Source of the DNA: an uncultured Clostridium sp.
Lineage (GTDB): Bacteria; Bacillota; Clostridia; TANB77; CAG-465
NCBI GenBank assembly: GCA_900553785.1
Contig: USES01000019.1
Coordinates: 1-20,078 of the forward strand
Reading direction: 5' to 3'
Length of the DNA stretch: 20,078 bases
Shown here: piece after piece, positions 14,323-20,078 of the stretch
How positions within the stretch are numbered: position 1 is the first letter of the stretch
Layout: every line of letters starts with the position of its first letter
The notes under the pieces: model-generated
Databases searched by the model: none
What the model saw: only the letters and a program-made list of their open reading frames with translations
Told to the model about the DNA's origin: nothing
Program-made: the position numbers and the translations under genes

Positions 14323-14331
14323 TTTATATAG

Positions 14332-14363
14332 AAATCTCGAAACATTTGCTTTCGAGATTTTTT
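14332..14363 (+). terminator. First terminator after rpsI
   Basis: An 11-bp perfect stem AAATCTCGAAA / TTTCGAGATTT with loop CATTTGC, followed by a run of six T. A strong factor-independent terminator. Confidence 0.92.
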
Positions 14364-14365
14364 AT

Positions 14366-14403
14366 AAAAACAGAGCCAAGCTATTTGCTTGGCTCTGTTT
14401 TTT
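14366..14403. terminator. Second, bidirectional terminator between rpsI and the GNAT gene
   Basis: A 15-bp perfect stem AAAAACAGAGCCAAG / CTTGGCTCTGTTTTT with loop CTATTTG. T-runs on both strands let it back up the first rpsI terminator and end the convergent GNAT gene, whose stop codon overlaps its edge. Confidence 0.92.
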
Positions 14404-14914
14404 AACACTTTAAACTCCAAGGTCTTATAACATAATACCTGGAAGCGGCATTTTCAAAAATTGTTAAAAGTGGAATCTTAGCAGTTTGCATTTTTTTGCA
14501 AAGATTTATTGAGGATTTATTGCTATTCATAACGTTAAGAATAATAGAATTGTTAAGCCCACTTTCAGTGTACCAATTTAATACCTCTGTAAGAGCCTCC
14601 AATATAAAACCATTTCCTCTTTTCTCTTTAGAAACAAAATATGATAATTCCATATTCCGCTTATATGTCCTTACAAGGATAATTACTCCTATAAGTTTCT
14701 CTGTTTTCTTCTCGATAAGCGCAAAATACATATCATCCTTAAAGTCAGCTTTCATATAAATACTTAAGTTTCTAGCAAGTTGATTTTTCGAATCCGTATA
14801 AATGCCTGGCAAATACCTTGCCACACTATCATCCTGAACTATGTTGTACAATTCGTCAATGTCCTTTAAATCAAACGGCCGGATATCCAGTCTTTCTGTT
14901 GTTAATCTAATCAT
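14402..14914 (-). CDS. GNAT family N-acetyltransferase (RimJ/RimL-like)
   Basis: 170 residues. The N-terminus LTTERLDIRPFDLKDIDELY is typical of the Acetyltransf_3 / RimJ-RimL branch. The acetyl-CoA loop reads SKEKRGNGFILEAL (about 95-107), matching the R/QxxGxG/A motif of GNAT enzymes. An LNVMNSNKSSINLCKKM segment follows, the usual motif B region. Such enzymes acetylate N-termini of proteins or small-molecule amines; the substrate is not predictable here. The start at 14914 follows TAGGAGG. It begins ten bases after the yunB stop, so it is probably the last gene of the sporulation transcript, although a spore role is only suggested by that position. Confidence 0.9.
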   Translation of the reverse strand: MIRLTTERLDIRPFDLKDIDELYNIVQDDSVARYLPGIYTDSKNQLARNLSIYMKADFKDDMYFALIEKKTEKLIGVIILVRTYKRNMELSYFVSKEKRGNGFILEALTEVLNWYTESGLNNSIILNVMNSNKSSINLCKKMQTAKIPLLTIFENAASRYYVIRPWSLKC

Positions 14915-14923
14915 ATTAACCTC

Positions 14924-15649
14924 CTAAAATTTATTGTCTTTACTATTATACCACTTTTTAGATTTTATGTCAATTCGATTGTCTTTTGTTTCAATAAATC
15001 CGTTTTTATCTACTGTCAAATACGTATTTGGTATTTCTCCTACTATAACTGTTTCTGCTACTGTTATAGTGTTACTAGCGACCACTGTCTCACTCATTAA
15101 CGGAGCTACTACCACCATTTCTGAATCAATTTCTATATATACAGAATGCTTTGTTTGGTTTATTCCTTGTGCTGTAAAATCAGTTTTAAAATTCGCTTTT
15201 ACATTACCAGCTGGTATAATTCTAATATCTATTTTTGGGCCATACCCGGAAAAAACTGACCACCCTAATATCCTTCCAAGTGGAATTTCAATTATAATAT
15301 CATCTACTTGTAACAATTCTTCCTGTATTTCTTTTATTATCTTTGCAGACAAATCATTCATCTCTACAATATCTGCACTTATTGCTGTTAACTTTCCGTC
15401 ATTATCATAACTCAATTGCATCAATCTATTGTACTTAATATCCTTCATGTGTTTTTCAATTACTTTATTACTTATAGTAACTGCTATTGCTTGAGCCTTA
15501 CTCTCTGAGACAGTTTTTACAACTGGCATTATTTCTTTTTCCAAATTTGTAATCAGACCTATTACCATACTTACCAATATAAACATTAGGGCAATGAATT
15601 TTTTATGTTTCATTTGCCCTATAGCTCTTTTATAAAATTTATATCTCAT
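14924..15649 (-). CDS. yunB: Sporulation protein YunB
   Basis: 241 residues, the family's normal length. One N-terminal helix (about 19-35, IALMFILVSMVIGLI) anchors it. The rest shows the YunB pattern: SKAQAIAVTISNKVI, LSYDNDGKLTAISAD, then IEIPLGRILGWSVFSGYGPK and INQTKHSVYIEIDSEMVVVAP. In B. subtilis yunB is transcribed by SigE in the mother cell and is needed for normal sporulation; its biochemical role is unknown. The ATG lies three bases after the stop of the SPOCS/LysM gene with no good Shine-Dalgarno, suggesting translational coupling. The same transcript probably continues into the GNAT gene. Confidence 0.93.
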   Translation of the reverse strand: MRYKFYKRAIGQMKHKKFIALMFILVSMVIGLITNLEKEIMPVVKTVSESKAQAIAVTISNKVIEKHMKDIKYNRLMQLSYDNDGKLTAISADIVEMNDLSAKIIKEIQEELLQVDDIIIEIPLGRILGWSVFSGYGPKIDIRIIPAGNVKANFKTDFTAQGINQTKHSVYIEIDSEMVVVAPLMSETVVASNTITVAETVIVGEIPNTYLTVDKNGFIETKDNRIDIKSKKWYNSKDNKF

Positions 15650-15652
15650 CTA

Positions 15653-17176
15653 TTATCTAATAAGTAATAACTTTTGCCCAACATCAATTTTATTTTCATC
15701 ATTTATATTATTTACATTGGCAATTTTTGATACCGTTGTTTTGTATTTTTTTGCTATGCTCCAAAGCGTATCGCCTTTTTTTACGATGTATATATACATA
15801 CTATCGAAATCATCTTCATTTATATTTTGTTCATCTATATCTTGAATAATCGTTACTTTATCTATATTATCTATGTCTACATTTACTCTTAAGCCAATAT
15901 TTGCCTCCACATTTCCACCACTTAATGTAACATCTTTTTTTGTTACACTAACATTGGTCATTACATTTTGCGGTTCTACTTCCTTTCCCAACGGCACGCT
16001 ATTTTCTACTACCACATCAAAGCTTTTGGAATCAACTACGCCCGTTCCAAGATTTTCAAACGTTACTGGTATTTTGATACTACCGCTTATATACAAGTTA
16101 CCTCCTGAAACACTCGTAGTCAGTCCTGTAGTATCAACGTCATAATCAATTATTTTGCTGTTTTCATCTAACTGCCCTATTCTTTCATTTATGTTTATTT
16201 CTTTATCAAAATTAGTTTTGTTTTTAATTACGGCTAGATCCTCTGAGTTATATACAAGTTCTTTATTTGTGCTATAAAAGTCTGCTATATGAGAGATATC
16301 CTTTTCTTCATACATAATAGCACGTGCAAGCACCGATCCCTGAACGTTTATAACATTGTTCTCGCCACCACTTAACACTATTTGCAATGACTGCAAAGTG
16401 TATTTAATATCAAACTTGTAAGAATCAGATATATTTTCGAATTCAATCATACCAGCAAAAGGGACACTTAAATTATATGTACCAAGTGTGGTAGTATCTC
16501 CGTTTTTTATATATACCAATCTTAAATCCAAATCGCCCTTTACAAGTATCTTGTTATAACTTACTTTATAATCAGTGTTCTTAATCTGAGATGATACCCT
16601 TACTATCTCATCAATTCCAACAATATCATCAGAAAGTATAACCTCTTCTGCTATTTCTATACTTTCTTTTTTCACATCTATCACGTTATTAAAGATATCG
16701 CTTCCCATTTCATATTGTATTCCATCACTATCTTCTATGCTTGTTGGTATAGGCACAGTAGCTACATCTGTTATTGTATAATCAAAAACAATTTCAGTTT
16801 TTAACATTATTTTTCTTTCATTCGGAAGAGAATATATCACATTTCTTGCAATAACATCTATATCCAAATTCATTCCTGCTTTAACAGATGAAACGTTAAT
16901 TGTTTGAGCAAATGGATATTCGGACATTATACCCTTAAGAGTTCCTCCATCCATAGAACGATATAAAATATAATAGTTAATTCTTCCACTAACTTTAATC
17001 ATACCATCAGTGAGTTCAGTATCTTGTATAAATGGTACTGCTTCTACCTTAATAATTTTCATAACATCAGGCTTTATATCTGGAACTAGCACCTCTTGTT
17101 CTATCCAAGTCGTAAATCTATCTCTAACGACAAACCTACTCAATTTTAATTCTTCCTTATTTAAACTAATTGACAT
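15653..17176 (-). CDS. SPOCS (DUF3794) repeat protein with C-terminal LysM domain
   Basis: 507 residues. The first part repeats the SPOCS/DUF3794 pattern: about 20-140 with EQEVLVPDIKPDVMKIIKV and later INYYILYRS; about 160-300 with EEVILSDDIVGIDEIVRV and DLDLRLVYI; and a weaker third copy to about 430. A LysM domain closes the protein (about 460-507, YIVKKGDTLWSIAKKYKTTV and VGQKLLLIR) and should bind peptidoglycan or cortex. SPOCS/LysM proteins of this plan are spore-coat or cortex-associated in Clostridia, like SpoVID/SafA-type morphogenetic factors in Bacillus. No signal peptide is seen, which fits action in the mother cell. The start follows TAGGAGG. A SigE-like promoter lies upstream, and yunB follows directly. 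Confidence 0.93.
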   Translation of the reverse strand: MSISLNKEELKLSRFVVRDRFTTWIEQEVLVPDIKPDVMKIIKVEAVPFIQDTELTDGMIKVSGRINYYILYRSMDGGTLKGIMSEYPFAQTINVSSVKAGMNLDIDVIARNVIYSLPNERKIMLKTEIVFDYTITDVATVPIPTSIEDSDGIQYEMGSDIFNNVIDVKKESIEIAEEVILSDDIVGIDEIVRVSSQIKNTDYKVSYNKILVKGDLDLRLVYIKNGDTTTLGTYNLSVPFAGMIEFENISDSYKFDIKYTLQSLQIVLSGGENNVINVQGSVLARAIMYEEKDISHIADFYSTNKELVYNSEDLAVIKNKTNFDKEININERIGQLDENSKIIDYDVDTTGLTTSVSGGNLYISGSIKIPVTFENLGTGVVDSKSFDVVVENSVPLGKEVEPQNVMTNVSVTKKDVTLSGGNVEANIGLRVNVDIDNIDKVTIIQDIDEQNINEDDFDSMYIYIVKKGDTLWSIAKKYKTTVSKIANVNNINDENKIDVGQKLLLIR

Positions 17177-17200
17177 CTTCTATCCTCCTACATTTACTAC

Positions 17201-17229
17201 AATATATGAAAATATTTATGCCAATATTC
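17201..17229 (-). promoter_or_regulatory. SigE-like promoter of the SPOCS/LysM-yunB-GNAT unit
   Basis: On the minus strand GAATATT (17223-17229), 14 bases, then CATATATT (17201-17208). The SigE consensus is KMATATT, 14-15 bases, CATACANT, so the -35 is perfect and the -10 matches seven of eight. It lies 25 bases before the start codon of a sporulation gene, which supports it. Confidence 0.6.
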
Positions 17230-17272
17230 TAATAAGTTTTCACAAAATTTATTAAAAAGAATATAATGTAAT

Positions 17273-17294
17273 ATATAAGGTAAACACCTTATAT
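17273..17294. repeat. Perfect 9-bp inverted repeat upstream of the SPOCS/LysM gene
   Basis: ATATAAGGT / ACCTTATAT with a four-base loop AAAC. No T-run follows on either strand, so it is not a classic terminator. It could be an operator or RNA stem; the core ATAAGG/CCTTAT also forms the terminator stem at 11559-11589. Flanking sequence between 17295 and 17340 holds nothing I recognise. Confidence 0.4.
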
Positions 17295-17338
17295 GTTAGA
17301 TGAAAATAATTGTTAATTTATTTTATCGCATGTATCTC

Positions 17339-17372
17339 CAAAAAAGAACGTTAGCATAAATCCTAACGTTCT
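17339..17372 (-). terminator. Terminator of the metal ABC transporter operon
   Basis: Stem AGAACGTTAG / CTAACGTTCT (10 bp) with an eight-base loop directly after the permease stop codon. On the minus strand the stem is followed by TTTTTT. Confidence 0.9.
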
Positions 17373-18212
17373 CTATTTGTTATTATCTTTTAGTATTAAA
17401 GTTAAAAAATAAATTACTGCTGATACTACAACAATAGTTGGCCCAGTAGCATATCCAGCCCAAAAAGAAATTACGATTCCAAGTATACCTGATATTAAAG
17501 ATATTATTACTGAATATCTTGTATATTGTCTAACATTAGAAGATATATTTCTACTTGATGCCGCTGGTAATATAATAAGTGAATTTATTAAAAGAATCCC
17601 TATCCATTTAATTGTTACCATTACTATCACTGCGATCAACACAACAAAAATGTTTTCAAACAATACTACATTGATTCCTTTTGTTTTTGCAAGAGGTGCA
17701 CTTATACTTATTGTAAGCAGTTTGTTAAATACTAAAAGCCACACAAAAAATGTTACTATTAACGTAATAATTAAAGTTACTATTTCTCCTGCAGATATAC
17801 TCAAAATATCTCCAACCAAATAACTAGAATATTTGTTTATTCCACCTATTTTTGAAAGGATTACCAAACCTATTGCTATAGCTGTTGAAGAAAAAACACT
17901 AATAATCGTATCTGCAGAAGTAGTACCTTTTTGTTTCACATAATTTAGCAACAAAGCAAAAACTACTGCAAAAGCAATCATTGAAATAGAATAATTAGTA
18001 ATTCCTATTAGAGCTCCAATAGCGACTCCTGTCAATGCTGAATGTCCAAGCGCATCAGAAAAAAATGACATTTTGTTATTTACTATCATTGTGCCCAAAA
18101 TTCCAAATATTGGTGCAATAACTATTATAGCTAAAAAAGCGTTTTTAATAAAATCGTACTGCATGAATTCAAAAGGAAATATTGTTTCCATTATATTATA
18201 TATCACTTCCAT
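17373..18212 (-). CDS. Zinc/manganese ABC transporter permease (ABC-3 family)
   Basis: 279 residues with about eight membrane helices. The ABC-3 signature is present early (NNKMSFFSDALGHSALTGVA, about 45-64), then FSSTAIAIGLVIL and the coupling-region motif WIGILLINSLIILPAAS (about 204-220). Homologues are ZnuB, AdcB, TroC and MntB, which form the membrane channel for Zn or Mn uptake. The ATG is one base after the stop of the ATPase gene, so the two are translationally coupled. It is the last gene of the three-gene operon. The metal cannot be decided from the permease. Confidence 0.94.
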   Translation of the reverse strand: MEVIYNIMETIFPFEFMQYDFIKNAFLAIIVIAPIFGILGTMIVNNKMSFFSDALGHSALTGVAIGALIGITNYSISMIAFAVVFALLLNYVKQKGTTSADTIISVFSSTAIAIGLVILSKIGGINKYSSYLVGDILSISAGEIVTLIITLIVTFFVWLLVFNKLLTISISAPLAKTKGINVVLFENIFVVLIAVIVMVTIKWIGILLINSLIILPAASSRNISSNVRQYTRYSVIISLISGILGIVISFWAGYATGPTIVVVSAVIYFLTLILKDNNK

Positions 18213-18213
18213 T

Positions 18214-18933
18214 TTACCTATCCCCTATTCCAAATTCATTTACAAAACTATCTGATGCAAACACTTTGTCTGGTGTATCACACTCTAAAACTTTTTTATT
18301 TAGTAATACAACCTTGTCTGCGTACTCTTTTACTTTATCAAAATCATGAGAAACCATAAGTATTGACACATCATGTGTATTTTTAATCTTATCAATCAAC
18401 TTATAGAAAATATCCTTTCCCTTAGCATCGATTCCAGACACAGGCTCATCTAATACCAACAACTCAGGATAAGGCAGCGTAGCTATAGCTATTAAAACTT
18501 TCTGTAGCTCACCACCAGATAAAGATGATATTTTTTTATCTATAAGCATATCTGCTTCCATTTCTTTCAAGTGTTTTTTTATTTCATCATATTTCCTTTT
18601 TGATTTAAAAAGAAATGTCGGTGTGTTGCTTGTACAACTGCAAATCAAATCATACACACTAACAGGAGAATTTTCTATATTCAACTTCTGTGGTACATAA
18701 CCAATTGTAAACTTGTTGGTTTTATTATGCTTGCTTGAAAACTCAATATTCCCAGTGTGTTTTATTTCACCAATAATGGCCTTTAAAAGAGTAGATTTTC
18801 CCGCACCATTTTTACCTACTATTACAGTAAGTTCGCCACAATGTAAATGTAGCGATACGTTGTCTAGTATTGTGGTGTCTGGTGTCTTTACTCCTATTTT
18901 GTTTATTTTTGTGCAACAATGTTTACACTCCAT
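18214..18933 (-). CDS. Zinc/manganese ABC transporter ATP-binding protein
   Basis: 239 residues, a cytoplasmic ABC ATPase of the ZnuC/AdcC/MntA group. Visible motifs are Walker A GKNGAGKST (40-48), Q-loop GYVPQKL (78-84), signature LSGGE (138-142), Walker B LLVLDEP (158-164), D-loop SGID and the switch His196 in VSHDF. All are intact. The N-terminus before the core carries a Cys cluster (MECKHCC), with another Cys just before the P-loop (HCGEL), which may bind metal. The ATG lies inside the 3' end of the binding-protein gene (11-base overlap), and the permease follows after one base, so the operon is tightly coupled. Confidence 0.95.
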   Translation of the reverse strand: MECKHCCTKINKIGVKTPDTTILDNVSLHLHCGELTVIVGKNGAGKSTLLKAIIGEIKHTGNIEFSSKHNKTNKFTIGYVPQKLNIENSPVSVYDLICSCTSNTPTFLFKSKRKYDEIKKHLKEMEADMLIDKKISSLSGGELQKVLIAIATLPYPELLVLDEPVSGIDAKGKDIFYKLIDKIKNTHDVSILMVSHDFDKVKEYADKVVLLNKKVLECDTPDKVFASDSFVNEFGIGDR

Positions 18934-19828
18934 ATTCTTTTTCCTCCAATACGCTACATATATTGTCTATATTTTTATACATAGCATCTACATATGAATT
19001 TTTGTCAAAGTCGCCATAAATTGTTGTATCGAACGTTACACATGGAATGTTCGTCTCTTCACTTATCACGTTGGCCGTCTTTAAATTGCTATCTTTATCC
19101 ACGACTATAGCACTAACCCCATTTTTTTTAGCATAATATATAATATTTTTTATCTCGCTTGCGGAAGCAGATATCCCCTCTTCTTCTTCAATTACTGCCA
19201 TGACATTTATACCATAATCACTTGCAAAATATTCGAATGATTCATGCAAAGCTACAAGTTTTTCTCCAGAGAATCTATCAAGTTTTTCATGAGCATATTT
19301 TTTTAATTCTTCCAATTTATTTACATATTCACTAGCATTACTAGTTATTTTATCTTCATATTCAGGTAGCAATATTACAAGTCCAGATTTCAAGTTTTCA
19401 ACTTGTTGTATATATCTATCTATACTAACAAAAGTATGCGGGTTAATCTCATGTTCATCTTCTATATATTTTACACCTGTTGACGTATCCACAATGTTTA
19501 TATCTGGATAGTTTTTCATTACTTTATCTAAAAAAGCTTCCATTCCATTGCCGTTTATTATAAATACATCAGCAGTAGAAAGCTTTATCATTTCATCAGG
19601 TGTTAGTGTATAATCATGCACACAACCAGTAGATTTTTGTGTTAAATTATTAACTTCAATTTCTCCAATACCATCTAGCAAATTAATGCTTGCAATATAC
19701 ATAGGATAAAATGAAGTCGTAACATTTATATTGTCTTTTATGTTACCATTTTTCTTAATTCCTACCAAAATAATTGCACATATCAACGCTAAAACTATAA
19801 GCACAAATATTATTTTCTTTTTCAACAT
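18923..19828 (-). CDS. Zinc/manganese ABC transporter substrate-binding protein (ZnuA/TroA family)
   Basis: 301 residues from ATG 19828, preceded closely by GAGGTG; the frame also opens at TTG 19840, which lies upstream of that site. A hydrophobic N-terminal segment (about 4-23) exports or anchors it. The nearby Cys is not in a good lipobox, so lipid attachment is uncertain. The cluster A-1 (TroA) fold is shown by GCVHDYTLTPDEM (His71), HEINPHTFVS (His131), ALHESFEYFASDYG (His195) and TFDTTIYGD (Asp267), the usual three His plus one acid metal site. It lacks the long His-rich loop of many ZnuA proteins, so Mn is as possible as Zn. It is the first gene of the operon, with its own promoter. Confidence 0.93.
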   Translation of the reverse strand: MLKKKIIFVLIVLALICAIILVGIKKNGNIKDNINVTTSFYPMYIASINLLDGIGEIEVNNLTQKSTGCVHDYTLTPDEMIKLSTADVFIINGNGMEAFLDKVMKNYPDINIVDTSTGVKYIEDEHEINPHTFVSIDRYIQQVENLKSGLVILLPEYEDKITSNASEYVNKLEELKKYAHEKLDRFSGEKLVALHESFEYFASDYGINVMAVIEEEEGISASASEIKNIIYYAKKNGVSAIVVDKDSNLKTANVISEETNIPCVTFDTTIYGDFDKNSYVDAMYKNIDNICSVLEEKEYGV

Positions 19829-19853
19829 AACACCTCGCAAATTCGCATGTTAT

Positions 19854-19883
19854 ATTATACCACACATATATAGTAATTGCCAA
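19854..19883 (-). promoter_or_regulatory. Promoter of the metal ABC transporter operon
   Basis: On the minus strand TTGGCA (19878-19883), an 18-base spacer and a perfect TATAAT (19854-19859), about 25 bases before the start codon. The -35 lies within the hairpin at 19876-19900. Past the -10 there is a short direct repeat TGCGA-ATT-TGCGA; no clear Zur, MntR or Fur box was found. Confidence 0.7.
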
Positions 19884-19900
19884 GGACAAACCTTGGCAAT
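19876..19900. terminator. Intergenic hairpin after the right-edge gene
   Basis: A perfect 10-bp stem ATTGCCAAGG / CCTTGGCAAT with a five-base loop, 24 bases after the right-edge stop codon. It is placed to end that gene on the minus strand, but no T-run follows, and it contains the -35 of the metal transporter promoter. Confidence 0.5.
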
Positions 19901-19924
19901 TTACTATGTATTTTATCTCTTTAG

Positions 19925-20078
19925 TTATTTTAGAACACGACACGCCAAGCTAAGATTACTATTACCAGAAGAATGATTCAGAAGCCAGCCGAACGCGCCA
20001 GCAGCACCTCCATAAGAATAACCGCCGCCGACAAGCCCCACTCTGTTATATGTTCCACTGCTTGTATAGTAATAATCT
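19925..20078 (-). CDS. C-terminal end of a lectin-fold, variable-protein-like gene (5' part beyond window)
   Basis: Only the last 50 codons are present, ending at TAA 19925-19927. They read SGTYNRVGLVGGGYSYGGAA, then GAFGWLLNHSSGNSNLSLAC and RVLK. The pattern of an RVG-start, a Gly-rich stretch, AGAFxWxL, an Asn/Ser stretch and a closing CRVL resembles C-terminal lectin-like domains of phage, prophage and surface proteins. This group includes targets of diversity-generating retroelements and formylglycine-enzyme-like (DUF1566-type) folds. The segment is clearly GC-richer than its surroundings, which suggests separate origin or different selection. It is transcribed towards the metal transporter operon and ends before a hairpin. 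Without the rest of the gene the family cannot be fixed. Confidence 0.65.
   Translation of the reverse strand, partial: DYYYTSSGTYNRVGLVGGGYSYGGAAGAFGWLLNHSSGNSNLSLACRVLK

Noticed and set aside
14201..14413. A 70-codon plus-strand frame over the end of rpsI.
   Set aside because: Out of frame with S9, runs through both terminators and has no binding site.
17273..17294. A mobile repeat family shared with 11559-11589.
   Set aside because: The two share only a six- to eight-base ATATAAGG core in AT-rich hairpins; loops and flanks differ, so chance or shared terminator-like design is enough.
19829..19853. A Zur or MntR box over the metal transporter start.
   Set aside because: Only a direct repeat TGCGA-ATT-TGCGA is seen, not an inverted repeat matching a known metal-repressor site.
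19755..19943. A 62-codon minus-strand frame between the right-edge gene and the metal transporter gene.
   Set aside because: It covers the hairpin and the promoter and overlaps the start of the binding-protein gene in another frame; no family resemblance.

Overview
The window is a chromosomal segment of an AT-rich, endospore-forming member of the Clostridia. Three things point there: very low GC and A/T-ending codons, strong AGGAGG-type ribosome binding sites, and marker genes (IreB-RuvX-DUF1292 cluster, a SPOCS/LysM spore protein next to YunB, a clostridial-type pyruvate phosphate dikinase). I cannot name the species from the sequence. There are no tRNA or rRNA genes, CRISPR arrays, transposases or integrases.

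Layout, left to right. (1) 1-1491, minus: the 5' part of a large surface-type gene running off the left edge. It has a type IV pilin-like N-terminus joined to modules that look like phage tail or receptor-binding proteins. (2) 1842-4466, plus: ppdK, closed by a bidirectional terminator. (3) 4508-10301, minus: a run of eight genes. Transcribed from the right, it begins with a VirB2-like small membrane protein, a CpaE-like ATPase with a degenerate P-loop, and a GAF plus degenerate-GGDEF membrane protein. It then enters the conserved ireB-ruvX-DUF1292 cluster, an RluA-family pseudouridine synthase and, from its own promoter, a small two-helix membrane protein. (4) 10618-11523, minus: a half-size TSUP transporter pair, with the first half interrupted near its start, plus a 50-residue glycine-rich membrane protein. 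(5) 11584-13218, minus: an HD-domain protein with a degenerate EAL domain, divergent from rplM-rpsI (13465-14322, plus). An inverted repeat spans the shared promoter region. (6) 14402-17176, minus: SPOCS/LysM protein, yunB and a GNAT acetyltransferase, with a good SigE-like promoter in front. (7) 17373-19828, minus: a zinc/manganese ABC transporter operon in the order binding protein, ATPase, permease. (8) 19925-20078, minus: the C-terminal end of a GC-richer gene whose product resembles lectin-fold variable surface proteins.

How the genes fit together. Most of the window is housekeeping, sporulation and metal uptake. The unusual material is of two kinds. Both edges carry surface-protein genes with phage-like or variable-protein-like modules, one with a pilin signal. 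Two internal loci carry cyclic-di-GMP-style domains that have lost their catalytic signatures (SGSKF instead of GGDEF, YDV instead of EAL); one of them is co-oriented with a CpaE-like ATPase and a VirB2-like small protein. This suggests a surface-appendage or envelope function using non-enzymatic signalling domains. That link is inference.
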